A program made the translations under genes and the position numbers. DNA of 64,000 bases, taken from the NCBI RefSeq assembly GCF_022024055.1, contig NZ_CP091788.1, positions 2,356,001 through 2,420,000 of the forward strand, in the 5' to 3' direction. Origin of the DNA: Prevotella sp. E2-28 (GTDB taxonomy: Bacteria; Bacteroidota; Bacteroidia; Bacteroidales; Bacteroidaceae). Under the pieces are notes generated by a model. It worked only from the letters and a program-made list of their open reading frames with translations, made no database searches and was not told the origin of the DNA. Below, one piece after another: positions 17,116-26,164 of the stretch; positions within the stretch are counted from its first letter, which is position 1; the number at the start of each line of letters is the position of its first letter.

Positions 17116-18357
17116 ATGGAACAGACAAACAAAGAAGAACAAATATTGGTACGCATCACGGGGCAGGACCGTCCAGGACTGACTGCTGCAGTGATGGCAA
17201 TCCTTGCAAAATACGACGCACAGATTCTGGATATCGGACAGGCCGACATCCACTCCACCCTTTCGCTAGGCATCCTGATCCGCATGGATGAGATGAAGTC
17301 GGGTTTAGCCATGAAGGAACTGCTGTTCAAGGCCACCGAACTGGGTGTGAATATTGGTTTCGCCCCCATCAGCGATGACGAGTACGAGGAATGGGTAGGT
17401 CATCAAGGTAAGAACCGCTATATTCTGATGGTAATGGGAAGACAGCTGGAAGCCAAACAAATTGAGGCTGCCACACGCATCATTGCAGACCAAGGTTTTA
17501 ATATTGATGCCATCCGTCGTATGACTGGACGCAAAAGTATCAAGAATCCAGCTAAGCATATCCGAGCCTGCATAGAATTCTCATTAAGAGGTGAGCCTTT
17601 GAACCGTCAGGAGATGCAAGCAAAATTCATGAAGCTGTCGCAACAGATGGAAATTGACTTCTCGTTCCAGAAAGACGATATGTTCCGCAGAATGCGCCGC
17701 CTTATCTGCTTCGATATGGACTCTACGCTCATTCAGACGGAGTGTATCGACGAACTGGCAGAGCGCGCAGGCGTAGGCGCAGAGGTAAGAGCTATCACCG
17801 AGAGCGCTATGCGTGGCGAGATAGACTTCAAAGAAAGCTTTACCCGCAGGGTTTCGCTGCTGAAGGGACTGGACGTAAGCGTGATGCAGGATATTGCCGA
17901 GCACCTGCCCATTACCGAGGGTGCCGACCGACTAATGTCTATTCTGAAAACCTGTGGTTATAAGATAGCAATCCTAAGTGGTGGATTCACCTATTTTGGT
18001 GAATACCTGCAGAAGAAATACGGCATTGACTATGTATATGCCAATGAGTTGGAGGTTGACGAAAACGGAAAGCTGACAGGACGCTATGTGGGCGAGATTG
18101 TGGATGGACATCGTAAGGCTGAACTCTTAAAACTCATCGCACAGGTAGAGAAGGTGAATCTGGCACAGACCATTGCCGTGGGCGATGGTGCCAACGACCT
18201 GCCGATGATATCGGAAGCCGGACTGGGTATAGCTTTCCACGCAAAACCACGTGTGGTAGCCAATGCAAAACAAAGTATCAACACCATTGGACTAGACGGC
18301 GTGCTCTATTTCCTTGGGTTCAAGGATTCTTATCTGGGTGATCAAGGAAAACTATAG
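17116..18357 (+). CDS. serB: Phosphoserine phosphatase with N-terminal ACT domains
   Basis: 413 residues. Residues 1-180 hold two ACT-like regulatory domains (ILVRITGQDRPGLTAAVMAIL opens the first). The HAD phosphatase follows: motif I CFDMDSTLIQTECIDELA (nucleophile D200, acid D202), SILKTCGYKIAILSGGFTYFGEYL, and motif IV VGDGANDLPMI (356-361). It makes serine from phosphoserine in the cytoplasm. The long N-terminal extension distinguishes it from the short E. coli enzyme and suggests amino-acid control. It lies 10 bp after the YjjG-like gene and 3 bp before the next. Confidence 0.95.
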   Translation: MEQTNKEEQILVRITGQDRPGLTAAVMAILAKYDAQILDIGQADIHSTLSLGILIRMDEMKSGLAMKELLFKATELGVNIGFAPISDDEYEEWVGHQGKNRYILMVMGRQLEAKQIEAATRIIADQGFNIDAIRRMTGRKSIKNPAKHIRACIEFSLRGEPLNRQEMQAKFMKLSQQMEIDFSFQKDDMFRRMRRLICFDMDSTLIQTECIDELAERAGVGAEVRAITESAMRGEIDFKESFTRRVSLLKGLDVSVMQDIAEHLPITEGADRLMSILKTCGYKIAILSGGFTYFGEYLQKKYGIDYVYANELEVDENGKLTGRYVGEIVDGHRKAELLKLIAQVEKVNLAQTIAVGDGANDLPMISEAGLGIAFHAKPRVVANAKQSINTIGLDGVLYFLGFKDSYLGDQGKL

Positions 18358-18360
18358 AAA

Positions 18361-21192
18361 ATGAGGTATTTTGTTTTGGGGATAACACTTTGGATGATGG
18401 CGCTGGGATGCTATGCCCAGACCGATTCCACCAAAGTAAAGAAGAAAAAAGAGCGCACCATAGAGCTGTCGGGCGAGGTTTACGACTCATTTACGAAAGC
18501 AAAGGTGAAAGCGCTCATGACGCTGATGCGCTCGGACTCTACGTTTGTGGACACTATGACCTGTTGGACATGGGGCACGTCATCGTATTATGAGTTTAAG
18601 GTGCCGGCCCAGAACGCCGACTATATCATCAAAGCCTCAGCTGAAGGGTATAACGATACCACGATGAACTATAAGTTGCGCCATATAGCCCGCAACTCAT
18701 GGTTTGAGCTGCCTCGCATCCTCATGAAGAAGAAGCAGCGTGGCGACGATGAGATTTATAAGGAGGTGGGACTTAATGGCGTTGTCGTCACAGGTACCAA
18801 GGTAAAACTGGCCTATCGTGGCGATACACTCGTCTATAATGCCTCGGCCTTTAACCTGCCTGAAGGCTCGATGCTCGACGGTCTGATTCGTCAGATGCCT
18901 GGCGCAGAACTCAAGGACAACGGCGATATCTACATCAACGGCAAAAAAGTGGACTATCTCACGCTGAACGGCAAGGATTTCTTCAAGGGGCAGAACAAGG
19001 TAATGCTCGACAACCTGCCCTACTACACCGTGAAGGAATTGAAGGTTTTCGACAAGAGCACCAAACAGAGTGAACTCCTGGGCCATGACGTAGAGAAGAA
19101 GGATTACGTGATGGATGTGCAACTGAAACGTGAGTACAACCGCGGTCTGATGGGTAACGTAGAGGGCGGATACGGTACTGACGAGCGTTATATGGGTCGG
19201 CTTTTCGGTCTCTACTATGATGACCACTCACGTGTTAGCGTCTTTGCCAATTCCAACAACGTGAATGAAACCCATAGGCCTGGCGCAGAAGGTGAATGGA
19301 CACCTAGCAACACCCCACAGGGTCTAAGGTCAACGAAACAGACAGGCTTGCACATTGAAACAGAAGACGCTGACAAAAACTGGGAGACCAATCTTGATGC
19401 TGTTTTCGCTTGGGATGATGCCGATAATATGAGCCGTACCTCCAGCGAACGTTTTGCCACAGGCGGAAATATCCTTGGAGGCTCAGAGTCATGGAACAAG
19501 CAAAAGGATTTCCGCTTCCATGTTTATGACTATTTCCAAGTAAAGAAGCCCGTCACATTATGGGGCAATATCTATGCCGCCTATACCAACGGCCATCGCA
19601 CCAACGGCAGTCAGGACTCTACCTATCGCGAGAGCCTCATTAACCACACAATGAACGACGGACTGACCCGCTACCGCACACTGGACTTAAACGGCAGCAT
19701 CGGATTCCAGCACAAATTTGTCTGGGGCGACTATATGACGGGAGGTCTTTCAGGTAGCTATACACGCCAGAAACCAAGCGACAGTTGGACCATCAACCGT
19801 ACCTACTATACCCAAGCAGACTCAACCGACCTGCGTCATAACTATGCCGATACACATGGCGACAGTTATAACTACAAAGCGCGATTCGGCTATTACCTGC
19901 AATTTCTCAACAGGTGGTTTGTTGGTGCTGAGGCCAACTATGCTCAGTCGCTCAACAACAGTAACAATCTGCGCTATCGTCTGGATCGTCTGGCAGAAGA
20001 TAAACATCAGACGGAATGGCTACCCTCTACCCATCCGGAACTGATGAACGTGATGGACCTTAACAACTGCGACGAACAGCAGTTACTGACGCGTACTATG
20101 ACTACATCATTAGAAATTATGCACGCTAGCGATGATGAGTATTTCTCATTCACACTCCCTATAAAGAATCCACACGAACGACTCTATTATAACGATTTTG
20201 CAGGACTCGACACCATTGCCCGTCGTAGTTACGTGGAAATAGCGCCAAGCATCAACTGGTCGCGCTGGGGCAAGAAGAATGGTCTCAACAGCTTAAGCTA
20301 CAGCATAAACATGAGCAGACCATCATTGGCAGACCTGATGCCCGTTGATGATACCACCAACCCACTGATCACCACTATTAACAACCCAGATCTGAAGCCC
20401 ACGCTGACGCATAACGTGAATATAGGTTTTCAGTTTAATAATGACTCCATCCGCCGTTTCATCCGTGTTTGGAGTAATGCTTCGCTGACTCAGCACTCTA
20501 TTGGCACACGCACCATCTACGACACCACGACGGGTGTCTATACCTATATGCAGGATAATATCAACGGTAACTGGAATTGGAACCTCGGCACTAGCTATGA
20601 GCAGCCACTTGACAGCGCAAAACGCCTCACCCTGCAACAGCGTTTCAGTGTGGATTATCTCCATTCTGTGGATTTCGATGTGGTCTATGAATCCTATAAG
20701 CCCTTTGAGGAATATGACTTTCTGAAGAGCACTGTTCACAACTGGACCCTAAACGAGCACTTAGGTTTGGAATATCAAAAGGGCAAGCTCACCGTTGGCA
20801 TCAGCGGCGAGATAAACTGGCGCCGTTCTACCAGCCATCGTGCCAACTTCGAGAATATCTCTGCATTCGACTATAACTATGGTGGACTACTGCGCTACAC
20901 TATCCCCTGTGTCGAACTGAGCATCGCCACTGATATCCGCATGTATAGTCGCAGGGGCTATCAGAGTGAGATGATGAATACTGACGACCTAGTATGGAAT
21001 GCAGAATTAGCACGCTCGCTATTTAACGAAAAACTCACACTGAAACTCACCGCCTTCGACCTGCTTCATCAACTCTCCAACAAGCAATACAGTGTCAATG
21101 CGCAAGGCTGCACAGAAACTTGGAACAACTGTATTCCCCGCTACGTGATGCTATCCGTTGTCTATAAATTCAATAAGCAACCAAAGAAATAA
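18361..21192 (+). CDS. TonB-dependent-receptor-like outer-membrane barrel
   Basis: 943 residues. Signal peptide MRYFVLGITLWMMALGCYAQ, then a carboxypeptidase-regulatory-like beta sandwich (about 35-130). A plug-like region follows (VGLNGVVVTGTKVKLAYRGDTLVYNASAFNLPEGSMLDGLIRQMPG compares with the TonB plug; about 135-270), then a long barrel ending VMLSVVYKFNKQPKK. It fits the family of outer-membrane proteins of the OMP_b-brl type found in Bacteroidota. There is no SusD partner next to it, so a glycan importer of the SusCD kind is unlikely. The ligand is unknown. Confidence 0.78.
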   Translation: MRYFVLGITLWMMALGCYAQTDSTKVKKKKERTIELSGEVYDSFTKAKVKALMTLMRSDSTFVDTMTCWTWGTSSYYEFKVPAQNADYIIKASAEGYNDTTMNYKLRHIARNSWFELPRILMKKKQRGDDEIYKEVGLNGVVVTGTKVKLAYRGDTLVYNASAFNLPEGSMLDGLIRQMPGAELKDNGDIYINGKKVDYLTLNGKDFFKGQNKVMLDNLPYYTVKELKVFDKSTKQSELLGHDVEKKDYVMDVQLKREYNRGLMGNVEGGYGTDERYMGRLFGLYYDDHSRVSVFANSNNVNETHRPGAEGEWTPSNTPQGLRSTKQTGLHIETEDADKNWETNLDAVFAWDDADNMSRTSSERFATGGNILGGSESWNKQKDFRFHVYDYFQVKKPVTLWGNIYAAYTNGHRTNGSQDSTYRESLINHTMNDGLTRYRTLDLNGSIGFQHKFVWGDYMTGGLSGSYTRQKPSDSWTINRTYYTQADSTDLRHNYADTHGDSYNYKARFGYYLQFLNRWFVGAEANYAQSLNNSNNLRYRLDRLAEDKHQTEWLPSTHPELMNVMDLNNCDEQQLLTRTMTTSLEIMHASDDEYFSFTLPIKNPHERLYYNDFAGLDTIARRSYVEIAPSINWSRWGKKNGLNSLSYSINMSRPSLADLMPVDDTTNPLITTINNPDLKPTLTHNVNIGFQFNNDSIRRFIRVWSNASLTQHSIGTRTIYDTTTGVYTYMQDNINGNWNWNLGTSYEQPLDSAKRLTLQQRFSVDYLHSVDFDVVYESYKPFEEYDFLKSTVHNWTLNEHLGLEYQKGKLTVGISGEINWRRSTSHRANFENISAFDYNYGGLLRYTIPCVELSIATDIRMYSRRGYQSEMMNTDDLVWNAELARSLFNEKLTLKLTAFDLLHQLSNKQYSVNAQGCTETWNNCIPRYVMLSVVYKFNKQPKK

Positions 21193-21198
21193 GAATAA

Positions 21199-21235
21199 AA
21201 TAAGAGGTGAGACGTTTCAAATCTCACCTCTTATT
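21199..21235. terminator. Bidirectional terminator between barrel gene and GH43
   Basis: A perfect 14-bp stem (arms 21199-21212 and 21222-21235, core TAAGAGGTGAGA) with a 9-nt loop, followed by CTTTTAT. It separates two convergent genes. Confidence 0.85.
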
Positions 21236-21253
21236 CTTTTATGATACATTCCT

Positions 21254-23302
21254 TTAGTTAATCAGGAATATCTTGGTCTGACCGTTGTAAGTAGCCTTCA
21301 CCGTAGCGCGGCCCTCAACGATAGGACTAATCTCGCACTTCACACCTGGCACATCAGCCTTAGCTTCCAACTTTGTGTTAGCCTTCAGAGGACCATAGAC
21401 CTGATAGCGAATCTGGTCAGCATAGCCATTCTGATTATTGAAGCGAATTGGCGTTGCTGGAACATTCAGTTTCTGGCCATCAGCAGTAATAGTGAGCTGA
21501 GGAACAACGGGAGCCGTATGTGCTGCACCCTTTGAGAAACTGATTCCGTGGAGATCGAACAAGCCCTGAGGGCGCTGGGGCTGCTGGGGACCACGACCAC
21601 CCCACTGAGGACGTCCCTGAGGCTGCTGAGGCTGCTGCACCTCTGGACCATCAGCCACAAGGTAGATAGCATGCTTACCAGTGAGACCCTCTACAGAAGG
21701 GACAGCAGCATAATACATCGTCTCCTTACGGTCTGCATTGTCGGGCACTTCAACGACAGCAATCTCCTGACCCTTCCAAGGATCATCCAACTTGACGCGA
21801 ATCTTGAAAGCGCCCTTTCCGCTAGGTGTCAGATTGAGACCAAGTGTCGTCTTATCACCTGCCTTAGTTCCCTCAAAAGCCTTACAGCCCTTGGTGTCCT
21901 GAACTAGCCCGCCAAACCCAAAGTATTTGAAGCCTACAATACCACCATTCTGAATGCCTGCAAGATCCATTGAGTTATTCCACACATCATGGTTGTCCTG
22001 CATCCAGTTGTTGGCGTTGGGGCCATACATAAAGGCTGCATAACCAGCGCTGTAGTAGTTATAAGGAGGCAGACCGAAGATCTGGAAGCCCTCACTAGTC
22101 ACCTCGGCACCTGTGTATTCGTTACCATCGGTAGCCTTTGCTGTCCACACATTGTTCTTTGTATAAGGGTCGTAACCAGTGATGGTCACCTTACCACCCT
22201 TTGCCACAGGTTTCTTGTCCCATGTAATCTTCACAGGAGCCACCATTGTCTGACGGGCATTACCGAAACCACGTGGAGGACGGTGATAGAACACATACCA
22301 CTGACCGTTGATTTCCTGCAATGAACCATGCGTGTTATGACCGGCATTCGTTGTAATCAACTTTGACCCATCCTCATTGAGGACAACACCACGTGAGTCA
22401 ACCAATACGCCACCAGAACGCCAAGGACCCAGAGGAGAGTCGCCATAAGCATAGCGCAGAGCAGAGTTAGTGTTACCCAAGCCGTACTCCTTACCAGAGT
22501 AACCAGAGAAAACCATCACATACTTATTACCCACTTGACGGATAGATGAAGCCTCGAAGAAATTAAAGTCCTTAGGATCCTGTCCCTGATAGAGTGCCTT
22601 ATACTCGCTGCCTTCTCTATCCAACAGGCGACCATCGGCACTTACTGCAGGAATGAAGGGGTCAATCAGTTCTGTACCAGGACGCTTAGAGTACATCGTG
22701 TTCTGATCAAGCTCACAAGCCGTTGAGTGCTGGAAACCATAGAACACATAGGCACGGAAACCAATGTTATAGTCTTTATCCTTTTTATCTGTAATGTTCT
22801 CGATAAATACAGAAGGGTCAAAGTCAATCAGTGAACCAGGCAGACACTGGCGGCCATCTTCTGTGAGGTTGATGGGCTTAAAGGGGCCATTGGGACGGTC
22901 ACCCTTGCACACCATCGGTGTGCGACGCCAGCCACGAGAGTGAGGATAAAGATAATAGGCTTTCTTACCTGTAGCCTTATCCTTTACTTCCACCAAGTCA
23001 GGTGCATACATCGTATCCCACTGACCATCTACAAACCATGAGAAGATAGGACCCTCGTCACGCCACTGGCTGAGGTCTTCTACTGGTGCAGACCACATGC
23101 GGATATCAGGACCGCAGTAGGCAGAATAATTCACATCGTGCGAACCAATGATGTAGGCACGAAACTTTCCCGGCTGATCGGGATCTTCAAAAACACGAGG
23201 TTCACCATCGGGCACATGTTCCCACAATGGCAAATAGGGATTCTGGGCATTGATACCCATCGTAGCTGCGAAAGCCACGGCTAATAAAAAGATCTTCTTC
23301 AT
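21254..23302 (-). CDS. Secreted family 43-like glycosyl hydrolase
   Basis: 682 residues with signal peptide (MKKIFLLAVAFAATMGINAQ). The N-terminal two-thirds is a five-bladed propeller of the GH43 type (EPRVFEDPDQPGKFRAYIIGSHD, YAPDLVEVKDKATGKKAYYLYPHS, FFEASSIRQVGNKYVMVFSG, NAGHNTHGSLQEINGQWYVFYHR). This layout suits arabinofuranosidase/xylosidase action on plant hemicellulose. The C-terminal part looks like a carbohydrate-binding module interrupted by a Gln/Pro/Gly-rich stretch (about 570-600), followed by an Ig-like tail. Exact specificity unknown. Confidence 0.82.
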   Translation of the reverse strand: MKKIFLLAVAFAATMGINAQNPYLPLWEHVPDGEPRVFEDPDQPGKFRAYIIGSHDVNYSAYCGPDIRMWSAPVEDLSQWRDEGPIFSWFVDGQWDTMYAPDLVEVKDKATGKKAYYLYPHSRGWRRTPMVCKGDRPNGPFKPINLTEDGRQCLPGSLIDFDPSVFIENITDKKDKDYNIGFRAYVFYGFQHSTACELDQNTMYSKRPGTELIDPFIPAVSADGRLLDREGSEYKALYQGQDPKDFNFFEASSIRQVGNKYVMVFSGYSGKEYGLGNTNSALRYAYGDSPLGPWRSGGVLVDSRGVVLNEDGSKLITTNAGHNTHGSLQEINGQWYVFYHRPPRGFGNARQTMVAPVKITWDKKPVAKGGKVTITGYDPYTKNNVWTAKATDGNEYTGAEVTSEGFQIFGLPPYNYYSAGYAAFMYGPNANNWMQDNHDVWNNSMDLAGIQNGGIVGFKYFGFGGLVQDTKGCKAFEGTKAGDKTTLGLNLTPSGKGAFKIRVKLDDPWKGQEIAVVEVPDNADRKETMYYAAVPSVEGLTGKHAIYLVADGPEVQQPQQPQGRPQWGGRGPQQPQRPQGLFDLHGISFSKGAAHTAPVVPQLTITADGQKLNVPATPIRFNNQNGYADQIRYQVYGPLKANTKLEAKADVPGVKCEISPIVEGRATVKATYNGQTKIFLIN

Positions 23303-23330
23303 AAACTCGTTAAAGGTTTTTATTCGCCTG

Positions 23331-23338
23331 CAAAGGTA
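23331..23338 (-). promoter_or_regulatory. GH43 gene promoter -7 element
   Basis: TACCTTTG on the minus strand with a CTTG (one mismatch to TTTG) about 14-18 nt upstream. The leader is about 25-30 nt. Confidence 0.5.
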
Positions 23339-23397
23339 ACAATATTATGTGACAAGACTTTTGGATTTTGTGTCTTATCCTTCAAAATTTGTTACAA

Positions 23398-26028
23398 TTA
23401 GCAGAAGAATTGACGGATAGAAGCCATATAACGGGTTATTAGCTTGGGATAACTACGTCCCCAGCGCGTGATGCTATTGTGACAGAAACTGATGGTCAAT
23501 CGTTTGCGGGCACGCGAGATAGCAACGTAGAATTTGCGAGCCTCTTCCTGTCCGCCACGCTCCGTATCGGCATAGACACTGGGGTATTTTCCTTCCACTG
23601 CATCATAAACGATGACATGATCGAACTCCAAGCCCTTTGCCTTATGAACTGTACTCACAAAAACACGGTCCGCCATACTGGCAGCCCCACAGAGGTCTGC
23701 CTCCTTCATTGTGGTCAGATCTTGGATATGGCGGTGAAGTTGATCCACCAACGCCAGTCCGCTAGCAGACGATATCAGTTCCTGTTCTATATACCTTATT
23801 ATATACGGCAGCTTTGACAGATGTCCTATACGACCAATGTCACGCAAATAGTCAAACGTATATTGTAGTTCCGTCGAGAGTGGCGTAATAGTACTCTGCA
23901 CATAGAGTTGACTACGCGAATGCTGATAAAGGTCGGCATAGAGATGACGGAAGCGGTCTATGATTTTCTGGTGACGCTTGATAAACTCCTGCTGACGTCC
24001 AACGATACTCCTAGCACGATCATAGCAATATACCATGAGACTATTCGTAGCCAATATATCATCATTAGCCAAGTGAGAATTCTGTCCCTCTAGCCCCAGT
24101 TGAACCAACAAATCTTTCAACTTATAACTCTTCAAACGCGGACGTAGTAGACGTGCCATCTTCAAACTATCAAAATAAGAAGGCCAGAGCCTGTACATCG
24201 ACAAGTCTGGTGCATATCGCTGCATGTTATGCTCCATAATCTGATAGTCGTAAGTAGCATTATGTCCCAGGATAGCACAACCACGAGAGAAATCCACAAA
24301 TCTTTGTAAAGCTTCCTGATGCGACAGATGCGGTTGCGCCGCATATTCCTCTATCAGCGGATTCACCACCTCGCCCAACATCTCAGGAATCGTACGTTCT
24401 GTCTCAATGAATATATTCAGTTCCTCTATCACCCTACCCTGTCTCACCTTTACGGCAGCTATCTGCACCACATCATCCTCAAAGACATTCAGACCCGTGG
24501 TCTCTGTATCAAACACGACCACATCCTGTTTCTCATAAGCTTTGACAAACTCATTCAAATAGGTAGAGTTCTCATAATCAAGGAAATCAACTGGCGACAA
24601 GGCCAGTTCCATCACCTGACGCACGAACTGCCTTGAGGCACTATTGGAAGTATAGACATGAAGTCCTGTAAACAGATGTGACCATGCTATAAAATTCTGC
24701 TCCATTGAAACCACACTGAGATGCGCCAACAACAGGCGTATCTCTGGCGTAGAAAAGCAGTCGATACCAGAAATCTTAAAATGTGGCAAAGTCTGTAAGG
24801 CAGCACTCACATCATCAGCATCACTGTTAAAGGCAACGACAACAGCCACCGTATCATCGGGATATTGCTCATAGATATGTCGCACCTCATGCGCCACCAT
24901 ATTGGCCTCATCTACATTTGTGTCTGCTTCCATCAACTGTAAGTCACCCGGTTGTTTATCCGTATGATTCAGTGTCGAAGGTAGTAGGTCCGAGGCTATT
25001 CCCAGTTGCTGTTCACCATACTGATTAAAGACATCCAGCAGATACTGAGGTGATCGATAATTGACAAAGAAATTATGGAAGCACCCCTCTCCGCAACGAT
25101 TCCTAAGCACCGTAAGCGTATCCGTCTGAGCGCCCATAAAAGAGAATATAGCTTGCTGAGTATCACCCAAATAGACTACCGTCGCTTCAGTATCAGTAAA
25201 ACAATCAATAATTGCTAATTGGAGAGGATTCAAATCCTGTACCTCATCTATTTGAAGCCATTTCAGTTTTTTGATAGGCCCCGACAAAATCGCGTCACAC
25301 TGTAGCAGCGTGTCATAAGTTCTCAGAAGCAAATCCTCAAAATCCAGCAAGTCGTTCTGCTGTTTATACAACTCATATTGACGGGCTGCGTTCAAACTCA
25401 ACAACAGAGCAGAAGCCTCCTTACTAAGCAGGCACGGTTCCTCCAGATAGTCACCCGACTTATGATAAAGCGTAATCGATGAATCCTGTGAATAAGGCAG
25501 ATGATAAGCCATGCATAACTCCTTAAGAGCCGATGCCTGTATTGCATCCCGATGTACCATCAGCTTCGACGGATAATGATGCTCACACTGATACATCAGA
25601 TGCTGTAGATTGAGTATCTGTGAATAGCGCTGACGATCCTTGTTATCACCCAACACTTTCAGTTCATCCTCACCCAGGAAATCAGCCATGATACTAAACG
25701 ATGTATCATTGTCTATCACCGCCGTATGCTCTGGCACGATGCCATTCTCAAACAGAAAACGTGAACAGAAACGATGCACATTACCCACAAAGAGAGCATC
25801 CAGTCCTTTCACGTTACCTATGCGTTCATAGATACGCTCTTTCATACCTCTCGAAGCACGGTTGGTAAATGTCAGACAAGCCATATCGGCAAAATCCACC
25901 CCATGTTCATGGGCCCACACAATGCGTTCGGCAAGCACGGCCGTCTTACCGCAACCCGGAGGGGCCAATACTAAGTGATAGCCGCCTGTAGCCTCTATCA
26001 CCTGCTGCTGTTCTGTGTTAAATGTCAT
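23398..26028 (-). CDS. UvrD/Rep-type helicase with embedded DEDDh 3'-5' exonuclease domain
   Basis: 876 residues from ATG 26028 (the codon before is GTG). Helicase motifs: Walker A APPGCGKT (22-29), Walker B IDEVQD (near 261), QQAIFSFMGA motif III, VSTVHKAKGLEFDHV (near 793) and YVAISRARKRL (near 835). Between the two halves, residues about 500-670 form a DnaQ-like exonuclease with FDTETTGLN, GHNATYDYQIME and SHLANDDILAT, giving the D-E-D-D-h set. The product should unwind DNA and trim 3' ends, probably in repair. Such an insertion is unusual for UvrD. Confidence 0.88.
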   Translation of the reverse strand: MTFNTEQQQVIEATGGYHLVLAPPGCGKTAVLAERIVWAHEHGVDFADMACLTFTNRASRGMKERIYERIGNVKGLDALFVGNVHRFCSRFLFENGIVPEHTAVIDNDTSFSIMADFLGEDELKVLGDNKDRQRYSQILNLQHLMYQCEHHYPSKLMVHRDAIQASALKELCMAYHLPYSQDSSITLYHKSGDYLEEPCLLSKEASALLLSLNAARQYELYKQQNDLLDFEDLLLRTYDTLLQCDAILSGPIKKLKWLQIDEVQDLNPLQLAIIDCFTDTEATVVYLGDTQQAIFSFMGAQTDTLTVLRNRCGEGCFHNFFVNYRSPQYLLDVFNQYGEQQLGIASDLLPSTLNHTDKQPGDLQLMEADTNVDEANMVAHEVRHIYEQYPDDTVAVVVAFNSDADDVSAALQTLPHFKISGIDCFSTPEIRLLLAHLSVVSMEQNFIAWSHLFTGLHVYTSNSASRQFVRQVMELALSPVDFLDYENSTYLNEFVKAYEKQDVVVFDTETTGLNVFEDDVVQIAAVKVRQGRVIEELNIFIETERTIPEMLGEVVNPLIEEYAAQPHLSHQEALQRFVDFSRGCAILGHNATYDYQIMEHNMQRYAPDLSMYRLWPSYFDSLKMARLLRPRLKSYKLKDLLVQLGLEGQNSHLANDDILATNSLMVYCYDRARSIVGRQQEFIKRHQKIIDRFRHLYADLYQHSRSQLYVQSTITPLSTELQYTFDYLRDIGRIGHLSKLPYIIRYIEQELISSASGLALVDQLHRHIQDLTTMKEADLCGAASMADRVFVSTVHKAKGLEFDHVIVYDAVEGKYPSVYADTERGGQEEARKFYVAISRARKRLTISFCHNSITRWGRSYPKLITRYMASIRQFFC

Positions 26029-26038
26029 CACCAGTTTG

Positions 26039-26070
26039 CAAAGGTAACCTTTTTCAATTATATTGACAAG
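26039..26070 (-). promoter_or_regulatory. Helicase-exonuclease promoter
   Basis: CTTG (26067-26070), 20-nt spacer, TACCTTTG (26039-26046) on the minus strand. The predicted start is about 4-7 nt before the ATG, so the mRNA may be nearly leaderless. Confidence 0.6.
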
Positions 26071-26097
26071 TTTTTTTGTTAAATATAGCGAATTTTC

Positions 26098-26128
26098 TTT
26101 GTCATTTAACCAAAAATATCTACATTTG
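26098..26128 (+). promoter_or_regulatory. Flotillin gene promoter
   Basis: TTTG (26098-26101), 19-nt spacer, TACATTTG (26121-26128), a full consensus match, 37 bp before the ATG. Confidence 0.75.
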
Positions 26129-26164
26129 TTTCAAATTTACTATAACCCCTAAAATCATATCATT

